The notes under the pieces were generated by a model. The model ran no database searches, was not told the origin of the DNA, and worked only from the letters and a program-made list of their open reading frames with translations. DNA of 42,595 nt from CAYURH01 sp964447105 (GTDB lineage Bacteria > Patescibacteriota > Saccharimonadia > Saccharimonadales > EFPC-124). Shown here in pieces: positions 36,902-42,595 of this stretch (position 1 is the stretch's first letter; every line of letters begins with the position of its first letter). A program made the translations under genes and the position numbers. Where the stretch lies: NCBI GenBank assembly GCA_964447105.1, contig CAYURH010000008.1:1-42595 (forward strand). Reading direction: 5' to 3'.

Positions 36902-38117
36902 ATAGCGATTGCAGCATTTGATCTGGATGGGTTAAGCGCCACCACATATCCGGCGGATCGATAGTTTCTTTGAGCTGCAACGCAGTGCTACTATCACCGA
37001 GCGCTGCTTTGCCCAACGTTCCGCTTATATCGGCTTTGGCATCGATTTTGAGCTGCAGTGGTGCGCCTTTCCAAACGACCTGCGATATAGCACGCTCTGC
37101 TACCACAGGTTGAGATGCCGCCCACGGCACATGTACCGACGCTACTGTTTGTCCGGCGCGCAGCGGTTGCACTCTGGTGAAATTGGGATAATTACTTTCC
37201 ACCAAACGCGGCGCTGCAGCCAGCGCGGCGGATAGGTCGGCCGCGCCAACAATGGCGCCGACAAACGTAATCTCGTGCCCGGCCACAGCGCGCGTAGCCG
37301 AAAACAACAAGCAGCCGCCAGCTTGTTCGGTGTTGCCAGTTTTAATGCCGTTAATGTCGGATATGCCGAGCGTGGAGTTTACATTGGTCACAGTGCCGAC
37401 ATTGGGTAGTGTGGCTTGCTTTTGATTCACAATCTGGGTGATGACTGGATATTTAAACGTCTCTTGGGCGAGCAGCAGCAGGTCACGCGCCGAGCTGACC
37501 GTGCTTGGCGAAAATCCACTGGCATCGGCTACGTGCGTTTTGCTCATGCCCATGTCGGCCACCATCTTATTGGCATACTTCAAATACGCCTCGTCTGAGC
37601 CAAACGCCCAGCGAGCCAGCGTGGTGGCCAGATTATTGCCCGATGGCAGCAACAACCCCTGCAGTGCTTGATATTCACTCATACTCTCACCAGCCTTCAC
37701 TCGCACCACCGAACCGTTCACCGCTACAGCTTGATTGTAGATAGCCACGTCGTCGGCGGTGAATGTGAGGGTGGGGCCAGACTGGTTAACATCGAGTGGT
37801 TTCTGACGCAGCACAGCAATGGCGGTAATCACTTTGGCGACACTGGCAATCGGCGCTGGCGTATCGGGGCCGTTGGCGGCGAGCTGGCCGTAGCCATTGG
37901 CGCCGATGGCGATTTGATTCGCCGTGGGCCAAATGAGCTCGGGCACACCGGTACTCACCGGGCCACCATGTACTTCGAGCGTGAGCTGTGGTTGTGGTAA
38001 CGGCAGTGTGAGCATAGTGGAAACATAACCCACCGCCAAAACTACCACGCCGGCAATCGCAAATATACCTTTGCGCCCAGTGTGCTTTTTTGTAGGAGTG
38101 GGGGTGATTGCGTGCAT
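36879..38117 (-). CDS. D-alanyl-D-alanine carboxypeptidase (peptidase S11)
   Basis: 412 aa. Membrane anchor near the N-terminus (FAIAGVVVLAVGYVSTMLTL). The three penicillin-binding motifs are in order: SVAK in PIASVAKVITAIA (catalytic serine, residue ~93), SGN in LLPSGNNLA, and KTG in GIKTGNT. This is the DacA/PBP5-type class, which removes the terminal D-alanine from peptidoglycan stem peptides outside the membrane. A further β-rich C-terminal domain follows, as in PBP5. TATAAT lies ~11 nt upstream of the ATG, with AAAGG between. It is convergent to, and functionally linked with, the L,D-transpeptidase. Confidence 0.93.
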   Translation of the reverse strand: MHAITPTPTKKHTGRKGIFAIAGVVVLAVGYVSTMLTLPLPQPQLTLEVHGGPVSTGVPELIWPTANQIAIGANGYGQLAANGPDTPAPIASVAKVITAIAVLRQKPLDVNQSGPTLTFTADDVAIYNQAVAVNGSVVRVKAGESMSEYQALQGLLLPSGNNLATTLARWAFGSDEAYLKYANKMVADMGMSKTHVADASGFSPSTVSSARDLLLLAQETFKYPVITQIVNQKQATLPNVGTVTNVNSTLGISDINGIKTGNTEQAGGCLLFSATRAVAGHEITFVGAIVGAADLSAALAAAPRLVESNYPNFTRVQPLRAGQTVASVHVPWAASQPVVAERAISQVVWKGAPLQLKIDAKADISGTLGKAALGDSSTALQLKETIDPPDMWWRLTHPDQMLQSLFMRAPQP

Positions 38118-38175
38118 GCCTTTAAACTATTATACTATTGCTGTTTCTTATGGCGCGTTCTTTGGAGGCTTTAGG

Positions 38176-38580
38176 TTGATTAAATTGGTCCTGCACATGG
38201 TGGTGTGGAGTTCTACTCTTAAAGACCCCGAAACGTTTGCATGGCGGCATTGGCGGGTTACGGGTATATTCGAACACAGCGATACATCTGTTCTGCCGAG
38301 CCTGGGAGAAGTGTATCGAATCGACACCCTGCCCTTCGTCTGCACCGCGATCAACCAAGTTACTGGCGGAAGGGGCGGGCCTATAACACAGTTCGGCCTT
38401 ATACCGGCAGTTGCTACCCACACCGTGAAAGGTTCCCGGTGTGCGGACGAGGCCACCTACGGTACCGCCGAACACTTACGGAAGCGCCTGAACGGACTTG
38501 GATTTCAGCAGGTTCGCGTCAGCCCTCCATGCGGGCTGAAGCCCCAAGAAATATCACCTCCCGCTACGGCCGCCGGCTAA
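38176..38580 (+). CDS. Hypothetical protein with SD-led TTG start
   Basis: 134 aa. GGAGG (38164-38168) stands 7 nt before TTG at 38176; an ATG at 38197 is the alternative. The sequence is mostly soluble, ending HLRKRLNGLGFQQVRVSPPCG. I recognise no family. GC content is higher than in the surrounding intergenic DNA. Coding status is moderate: codon use is plausible and there is a ribosome site, but no homology can be judged by eye. A hairpin follows at 38556-38615. Confidence 0.42.
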   Translation: MIKLVLHMVVWSSTLKDPETFAWRHWRVTGIFEHSDTSVLPSLGEVYRIDTLPFVCTAINQVTGGRGGPITQFGLIPAVATHTVKGSRCADEATYGTAEHLRKRLNGLGFQQVRVSPPCGLKPQEISPPATAAG

Positions 38581-38615
38581 TCTTTCGCGAGATCTGCCGC
38601 CCCAAAACGGGAGGT
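38556..38615. terminator. Possible terminator with long loop
   Basis: ACCTCCCG (38556-38563) pairs with CGGGAGGT (38608-38615). The loop is ~44 nt. It overlaps the 3' end of the hypothetical gene, so confidence is low. Confidence 0.35.
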
Positions 38616-38735
38616 TTCGCATAATATTATCAGGCCATCACATGTGCGACACTGGGTATTCCGGCTTTGAATAAATCTTTGTAAATTGACTATGGCCAAG
38701 ATATTATAACCACATACATATAGAGAGACACTGAA

Positions 38736-39728
38736 GTGAAAAAATACCGACACATCCGTTTACTTATCGTTTCGCTGGGACTTTTGCTGCCTTTTCCGAC
38801 ACACACGCTGGCTGCCGGTGGCGTGTCATCGCTGTTTAAGCTCACGAGTTCAGCATCTAGTGCGACGGTGGGCGGCAAAATCACAATGTACGTATTTGCC
38901 TATCAGTATGCCTGCGCCGAAGGCAACAGCATAGCCATAAATACCAAATCTTTTACCTGTTCGGACGGGTCAAAATCATTCGAGCGCGCCAAAGCCAATG
39001 AAGAATTTTGGGTGACAGTGACCGGCTCAAACAACACCTTTACTGGACTCACCCAATCGGGCGGAAACTACATTGTCAAAACAGGAGCTGACGGTAAAGG
39101 ACAGTTTACTGTATCTTCTACCAAAGCCGAGACAAAGACCGTTACCATCAGTAATGCCTACGGCTACAATAGTGAGCTCAATAAAAGTCTCAATATTACT
39201 TTCAAAATCGCGACACCAGCGGCACCAGTCGTAGTTGCACCAGATCCGCCCAAAGTCACGCTGGAAGTTCAGGGTGTCGTACCCAAGGAAGGCGCGATCA
39301 CGCTACGCAATAAGCAACCGCTCGTGCTCAAAGGCGCCACTGTTGCCAATGCCACTGTTAAACTGTACATTTTTTCGGACCCCAAACAAGAAACAGTTAC
39401 TGCTGACGCCAATGGTAATTGGACGTATACCGTCAGTGACTTGGAACCAGGTGACCATCACATTGAGGCTGACGTAACCGACCCCAAAACGGGCAAAACT
39501 TCGGCCCGAACAACACTCGCGACATTTGCCGTAGCGCAACCAGCCAAAGCTGCCGCAGCACAAAAGGCCGACGAGCCTTCATTGGTTGACTTATGGATAT
39601 GGTTGGCGGTTGGAGCGGTAGCGGTACTCGCGACAGGGATAGGTGCCTGGTGGTGGCTAGTAAAGCGCAAGATCCCTGCATCGCCAACCACGCCCAGTCT
39701 CTCGGGACAGAACAGCGATTCAGCGTAA
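38736..39728 (+). CDS. Secreted, membrane-anchored Ig-like surface protein
   Basis: 330 aa from a GTG. Signal peptide at residues 1-27 (IRLLIVSLGLLLPFPTHTLAA). Residues ~30-155 form an invasin-like or Big-type β-sandwich with a cysteine pair (QYACAEG, SFTCSDG). Residues ~170-270 are a second Ig-like domain (TLEVQGVVPKEGAITLRNKQ, then DANGNWTYTVSDLEPGDHHIEADVTD), of the kind seen in bacterial adhesins. The C-terminus has a membrane helix (residues ~287-308, LWIWLAVGAVAVLATGIGAWWWLV) with a short basic tail. No LPxTG is present. It probably projects from the cell surface, perhaps in host contact; that is inference. Confidence 0.8.
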   Translation: MKKYRHIRLLIVSLGLLLPFPTHTLAAGGVSSLFKLTSSASSATVGGKITMYVFAYQYACAEGNSIAINTKSFTCSDGSKSFERAKANEEFWVTVTGSNNTFTGLTQSGGNYIVKTGADGKGQFTVSSTKAETKTVTISNAYGYNSELNKSLNITFKIATPAAPVVVAPDPPKVTLEVQGVVPKEGAITLRNKQPLVLKGATVANATVKLYIFSDPKQETVTADANGNWTYTVSDLEPGDHHIEADVTDPKTGKTSARTTLATFAVAQPAKAAAAQKADEPSLVDLWIWLAVGAVAVLATGIGAWWWLVKRKIPASPTTPSLSGQNSDSA

Positions 39729-39761
39729 TAATAGCGACATGTGTTTCTCTATGATTGATTT

Positions 39762-39796
39762 GATAGGCTACACAACACGCAGTTGTGTAGCCTATC
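39762..39796. terminator. Perfect 15-bp bidirectional hairpin
   Basis: 39762-39776 pairs with 39782-39796, loop ACGCA. It separates the convergent surface-protein and FxSxx-like peptide genes. Confidence 0.75.
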
Positions 39797-39813
39797 GATG
39801 GGTGTTTTGTGGG

Positions 39814-39993
39814 TCAGCCGTTCGAAGTGAACGACTGGAAGGCTGAGATCACATCATCTTCTTCCTCGGCCACCTTTCGGAGACGCTGCACTGACGCGAT
39901 GAGGGCCGGGTCGTTGGACGCCAGCAATTCCGTCATCGACAAGCCTGCCGTGTCAACGAGGGGTGCCCACCCCCCGACGGTTTTTTTAGCCAT
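39814..39993 (-). CDS. FxSxx-COOH-like peptide, possible RiPP precursor relative
   Basis: 59 aa. The sequence has the order seen in actinobacterial FxSxx-COOH peptides: PLVDTAGLSMTELLASNDPA, a basic helix SVQRLRKVAEEEDD, then AFQSF at the C-terminus. The classical peptides end two residues after the serine; here three more residues (TSN-G) follow, so it is a variant. Those peptides are modified by a radical SAM enzyme (FxsB type) to form cyclophanes; no such enzyme is in the window. I chose the ATG at 39993: TGC-TTAAAT (40000-40008) is 6 nt upstream, so the message is leaderless. The family match rests on the pattern only. Confidence 0.5.
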   Translation of the reverse strand: MAKKTVGGWAPLVDTAGLSMTELLASNDPALIASVQRLRKVAEEEDDVISAFQSFTSNG

Positions 39994-40022
39994 ATTTTTA
40001 TTTAAGCACACTAAAACTTACT

Positions 40023-40069
40023 GACCAAGAAAATAAGACCATACTAAAGGTGGTTTTATTTTCTTGGTC
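40023..40069. terminator. Hairpin closing the second tail unit of tRNA-Pro(TGG)
   Basis: 14 bp (40023-40036 with 40056-40069) plus inner ACCA/TGGT. The arm contains the CCA/TGG of the copied tRNA 3' end, repeating the arrangement of genuine tRNA terminators in this window. Confidence 0.7.
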
Positions 40070-40296
40070 GGGGCGAAAGGATCACGCACATCTCGGCCTA
40101 TGCTCAACGCAAGCATCTGCGCGTAGGCCTTGCGACCGACATTCGACTTGCGCCAGCGAGCTGTCGGGTTTGTTTGGAAAAGGATTCGAACCTTCTCATT
40201 CTTCCCTTCGTTCGGGCAAGCCCTCCACTCAGGCGTAAAATCGGAAAACGTAAACCGCCGTTGGCAGTTTACGCCTGCCGGTCGAAGGTTCGAATC
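40065..40296 (-). repeat. Double tRNA-tail element of tRNA-Pro(TGG)
   Basis: On the minus strand after tRNA-Pro(TGG) and its terminator: inverted T-arm (40280-40296, 17 nt), core 1 (40196-40279, the near-copy of the Pro(CGG) core), direct T-arm (40179-40195, identical to 40361-40377), core 2 (~96 nt, containing the 25-nt motif at 40100-40124 shared with the tRNA-His unit), then the direct 3' end with CCA (40065-40082, identical to 40350-40367). So two different cores are nested in one unit, and the second interrupts the copied T-arm exactly as in the His unit. This explains the gene-free stretch 40012-40349. Confidence 0.75.
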
Positions 40297-40310
40297 TACT
40301 ACACCAGCGA

Positions 40311-40352
40311 CCATATAAAAACCACCTACTAAAGCAGGTGGTTTTTATATGG
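40311..40352. terminator. Terminator of tRNA-Pro(TGG), stem includes CCA
   Basis: A 17-bp perfect stem, 40311-40327 with 40336-40352, beginning CCATATAAAAACC and ending GGTTTTTATATGG. The outer TGG is the complement of the encoded CCA. Confidence 0.88.
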
Positions 40353-40427
40353 TCGGGGCGAAAGGATTCGAACCTTCGACCTCGCGGTCCCAAACCGCGC
40401 GCGCTAGCCAGACTGCGCCACGCCCCG
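40350..40427 (-). tRNA. tRNA-Pro (anticodon TGG), CCA encoded
   Basis: Minus-strand acceptor CGGGGCG/CGCCCCG, anticodon stem GCGGT/ACCGC with loop TTGGGAC region read as TTTGGGA (TGG), T-arm GAAGG-TTCGAAT-CCTTT, discriminator A, CCA encoded. It is the parent of the double tail element. Confidence 0.93.
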
Positions 40428-40464
40428 AAGTGTGAACAGGTTGATTATACCCGATCTACCCCAG

Positions 40465-41268
40465 TTATTCAATAATCTGATTAATGCTTTTGATCGATGT
40501 AGCCAAGGCGGTTTTGGTGTCCACCGATACAACCACCGCATTGAGCTGATATGGCCCATCTTCGGCAATTTCATTTTTGGTCTTGGCGCCGTCACGCCAA
40601 CGGGCAATGATGGCTTCTTTGCTTATCCCCAAACTCGAATGGAGCGTGCCGCACATCCCCACGTCGGTAATGTGCGCCGTACCACCCGGCAGTATCATGG
40701 CGTCAGCCGTAGGTACATGCCAATGATCGCCTATCACCGCGCTTACCCGCCCATCCAAATAATAGCCGATTACCCGTTTCTCGCTCGAATAGTCACCATG
40801 TATGTTTACAATTCGTGCCGCAAAATCTTGATCTTTTGTAGCCTCGAGCACTTCATCTACCATGCGTAGCGGATTGCCCATGGGCGCGTTGATTTCGGGA
40901 AAAATCGTACCCAATACACTTATTACCTGCACATCGCCGTGTTGCGTCTGCACAACTTTGGCGCCCCATTCTGGCGTAACACCCGGCTGGTTAATTGGCG
41001 CGAGCACCGGCACGTCGGCCCGCGCCAGCAACGGCAGAACGCTCGGTTGCTCAATGGTATGGTTACCACCCGTAAACACGTCCACGCCAGCCGCCTGGAG
41101 CTCTAGCATGTGGCCTACATTCATGCCTTTGCCGTGAGTCGCATTTTCGGCCTGAGCCAGCACAATATCTGGCTTGTATTTTTCGCGCAGCGCCGGCAGC
41201 ATGCGTACTACAACTCGGCGCCCCGGCCGCGCCATCACATCACCCAAATACAGAAACCGCAGCGTCAC
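40465..41268 (-). CDS. ymdB: YmdB-family (TIGR00282) metallophosphoesterase
   Basis: 267 aa. Metal-binding motifs run in order: LYLGDVMARPGR, QAENATHGKG, TGGNHTI, NIHGDYSSEK, and IGDHWHVPTAD with ILPGGTAHITDVGMCG. This is the cyclic-phosphodiesterase/metallophosphatase family that includes Bacillus YmdB, which hydrolyses 2',3'-cAMP and affects RNA turnover and biofilm fate. The last metal block reads GDHWH where YmdB has G-T-H-x-H, so one substitution is present. The GTG start overlaps the stop of the upstream coiled-coil gene (GTGA). In B. subtilis ymdB lies beside rny; here rny is 0.9 kb upstream on the same strand with two genes between. Confidence 0.9.
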   Translation of the reverse strand: MTLRFLYLGDVMARPGRRVVVRMLPALREKYKPDIVLAQAENATHGKGMNVGHMLELQAAGVDVFTGGNHTIEQPSVLPLLARADVPVLAPINQPGVTPEWGAKVVQTQHGDVQVISVLGTIFPEINAPMGNPLRMVDEVLEATKDQDFAARIVNIHGDYSSEKRVIGYYLDGRVSAVIGDHWHVPTADAMILPGGTAHITDVGMCGTLHSSLGISKEAIIARWRDGAKTKNEIAEDGPYQLNAVVVSVDTKTALATSIKSINQIIE

Positions 41269-41684
41269 TCGACTTCTCGCTCCACCGCCTCAGGATTAAT
41301 GTGTTTGATAAGTGTGAGCATATGCGCCTGCACATCAGTCAGATGCGAACTTAAAGCCCCGGTTACCTGTTCGATACTATCAAGTCGTTGATGCACATTG
41401 GCGTGCGATTGAGCCAAACTATTAATTGCACCTGTCAGCTGCTGCAATTGATGCAGATAAATCTCAATACGCTGCAGCGAAGGTTGCCATGACATCACGC
41501 TACGGCTGGCACTTGTAGCATGAGCATGCACATCGCCAATCTGGCCTGTATCGTTTTTTACCCCCTGAACCGATGCTTTTAAGTCTGCGATCGCGTGCGA
41601 CAACTCGCGAATAGCACCCTGGACTGATTCCAGCGCCTCGTTGGTCGCTTGTCGCACATCTGCATACGTCAGTGGATCTGGCAT
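41265..41684 (-). CDS. Coiled-coil protein
   Basis: 139 aa from the ATG at 41684, which stands 6 nt behind an extended -10 (TGT-CATAAT, 41691-41699). The protein is soluble and helical: TYADVRQATNEALESVQGAI and long heptad stretches (LKASVQGVKND..., LQQLTGAINSLAQSHANVHQ, IEQVTGALSSHLTDVQAHML). There are no catalytic motifs. It overlaps the ymdB start by 4 nt, which suggests co-translation and possibly a scaffold role, but the function is unknown. Confidence 0.65.
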   Translation of the reverse strand: MPDPLTYADVRQATNEALESVQGAIRELSHAIADLKASVQGVKNDTGQIGDVHAHATSASRSVMSWQPSLQRIEIYLHQLQQLTGAINSLAQSHANVHQRLDSIEQVTGALSSHLTDVQAHMLTLIKHINPEAVEREVE

Positions 41685-41717
41685 ATATACATTATGACAG
41701 ATCATGCAAGTGGTCGG

Positions 41718-42191
41718 CTACAATTCCCGCTCCATCTCCATCATCTGTCCATGAAACCCCAATCGCTCATACAGCTCAATCGCTCGCACATTATTGGCAT
41801 ACACCATCAGGTTAGCTACCGTCGCCCCCTGGCCGCGCGCCCACTCAAAAAAATGTTCAAACATCAAACTCCCCACTCCCTTGCTGCGATATTCGGGCAA
41901 CACGTACAGGCTAAAAAACTGTGCACGCTTCACCTGCCGCCAATACTGAGCCGCAGGCACACCAGCGCGCCCAAACGACACCACCATATCACCATCCTGC
42001 GCCACCCAAACATGCTGCGAGGGGTCGTCTATGGCTCGCGCGAACAGCTCTTCGCCACGGCCATCGCGCAACCACGCATGGTCGGCATGTGAGTCGTGTT
42101 TGGTATTTGGGTCTTGTATAAGCGCGGCATTCAAATCCAGCAGGCGCGGCATATCGGCCCTCACCGCCGGACGAATTGTAATGTTAGACAT
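41718..42191 (-). CDS. GNAT-family N-acetyltransferase
   Basis: 157 aa. It has the GNAT fold: ITIRPAVRADMPRLLDLNAA (β1-α1), then the acetyl-CoA-binding motif A FSLYVLPEYRSKGVGSLMF (R/Q-x-x-G-x-G/A as R-S-K-G-V-G), and motif B VYANNVRAIELYERLGFHG. The acceptor is unknown; it could be a peptide, amino sugar or small amine. The ATG lies 1 nt after the stop of rny (TAATATG), so it is probably translated from the rny mRNA. Confidence 0.9.
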   Translation of the reverse strand: MSNITIRPAVRADMPRLLDLNAALIQDPNTKHDSHADHAWLRDGRGEELFARAIDDPSQHVWVAQDGDMVVSFGRAGVPAAQYWRQVKRAQFFSLYVLPEYRSKGVGSLMFEHFFEWARGQGATVANLMVYANNVRAIELYERLGFHGQMMEMEREL

Positions 42192-42192
42192 A

Positions 42193-42595
42193 TTATTTTG
42201 CGTATTCAGTGGCGCGTGTTTCGCGGATCACATTCACCTTGATGGTACCAGGATATTGCATGGTACTTTCAATTTTGGTTGCAATGTCTCGGGCAAGTTT
42301 GATGGCGCTTAGATCGTCTACTACCTTGGGTTTCACAATCACACGCACTTCGCGACCAGCGCTAATGGCGTATGCTTTTTCGATACCGTCAAAACCATTG
42401 GCCACGTTTTCTAGTTCGCGCATGCGCTCCACAAAGTTTTCGGCGCTAATGTTACGCGCCCCGGGTCGGGCAGCACTCAGCGCGTCAACCACGCGAACCA
42501 CAAGCCCCCCGGGTGTGGTTGCTTCAAAATCATCATTGTTAGCCTCGATAGAGACCGGAAGGCCGACGTGTAAGGAAAAAAATTTGTCTTTAGTG
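42193..42595 (-). CDS. rny: Ribonuclease Y, 3' part (5' end beyond window)
   Basis: About 134 C-terminal residues are in view on the minus strand, open to the window edge. They include LVVRVVDALSAARPGARN, then RMRELENVANGFDGIEKAYA, ISAGREVRVIVKP, DDLSAIKLARDIA and the terminal YPGTIKVNVIRETRATEYAK, which is the conserved end of RNase Y. RNase Y is a membrane-anchored HD-domain endoribonuclease that starts mRNA decay. The upstream in-frame GTG at 42501 is internal, not the start. The HD active site and transmembrane anchor are outside the window. It is followed by the GNAT, coiled-coil and ymdB genes, an RNA-turnover neighbourhood. Confidence 0.93.
   Translation of the reverse strand, partial: TKDKFFSLHVGLPVSIEANNDDFEATTPGGLVVRVVDALSAARPGARNISAENFVERMRELENVANGFDGIEKAYAISAGREVRVIVKPKVVDDLSAIKLARDIATKIESTMQYPGTIKVNVIRETRATEYAK

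Noticed and set aside
35162..40279. Integron attC sites for the hairpins with GGCGTAAAC/GTTTACGCC
   Set aside because: The core sites of attC (RYYYAAC and GTTRRRY) are not arranged as needed and no integrase is present; the tie is to tRNA T-arms instead.
18092..40427. Classical tRNA-integrated genomic island with attL/attR
   Set aside because: The direct repeats are only ~140-290 bp apart with no integrase or cargo, and an inverted T-arm copy is always included.
1..42595. CRISPR array, retron, diversity-generating retroelement or transposase gene
   Set aside because: No regularly spaced repeats, reverse transcriptase or transposase-like protein was seen on either strand.

Overview
The window looks like a chromosomal piece of a member of the Candidate Phyla Radiation, most probably a Saccharibacteria (TM7)-type genome. 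This is inferred from gene content and not proven by a marker gene. Supporting features are very short intergenic spaces, many small membrane proteins without clear family, an XRE-HTH/MurA fusion, a membrane-anchored ClpC-like AAA+ protein with its small membrane partner, a CofE-like protein, RNase Y next to YmdB, sortase/LPxTG and PNAG-type polysaccharide genes. The standard code (no UGA readthrough needed) excludes code-25 lineages. Coding regions lie near half GC, but several SD-led genes are clearly GC-richer than the AT-rich DNA around them.

Layout. 1-3260: a MarR regulator divergent from a DUF1761 membrane protein, then a minus-strand run of small membrane proteins, SemiSWEET, DUF1801 and tRNA-Lys. 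3261-5939: a SpoIIAA/STAS-like protein divergent from a two-gene unit with a polyprenyl diphosphate synthase. 5940-10209: two GC-rich small membrane genes, tRNA-Arg(CCG), glyA and the HTH-MurA fusion. 10245-15276: a secreted protein with an actinobacterial-type motif, and a compact envelope locus (LPxTG mini-protein, sortase, processive GT2, divergent polysaccharide deacetylase). 15299-20345: a GC-rich leader-plus-gene cassette, tRNA-Arg(TCT), a 2H phosphoesterase, an EXLDI/RHH protein, tRNA-His and a pair of tandem paralogues. 20366-28266: tRNA-Gly, a P1B ATPase, a run of membrane proteins with a duplicated promoter, and a secreted propeller/SGNH esterase. 28377-38117: ClpC-like operon, CofE-like protein, another GC-rich secreted-protein cassette, M16 peptidase, tRNA-Pro(CGG), L,D-transpeptidase and D,D-carboxypeptidase. 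38176-42595: a small GC-richer gene, an Ig-like surface protein, an orphan FxSxx-like peptide, tRNA-Pro(TGG), ymdB, a GNAT acetyltransferase and the 3' part of rny.

The most striking unexplained signal is a family of small tRNA-tail elements. Downstream of four tRNA genes (His, Gly, Pro-CGG, Pro-TGG), and in decayed form after tRNA-Lys, lies an inverted copy of that tRNA's own T-arm, a hairpin-rich core that is partly shared between units, and a direct second copy of that tRNA's 3' end including CCA. The tRNA-derived part always matches the local tRNA, while the cores are related between loci. The Pro units share an ~83-bp core, and the His and second Pro-TGG units share a different 25-bp motif.

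A second global pattern is two modes of translation start. Many core genes have a -10 hexamer (often extended TGn) only 6-8 nt before the start codon, which implies leaderless mRNAs. The GC-rich accessory genes instead carry strong Shine-Dalgarno sites, some have long structured leaders, and most are followed by a hairpin terminator. Many encode secreted or membrane proteins, and one resembles actinobacterial FxSxx-COOH peptides, so acquisition from or adaptation to an actinobacterial host is a reasonable hypothesis.
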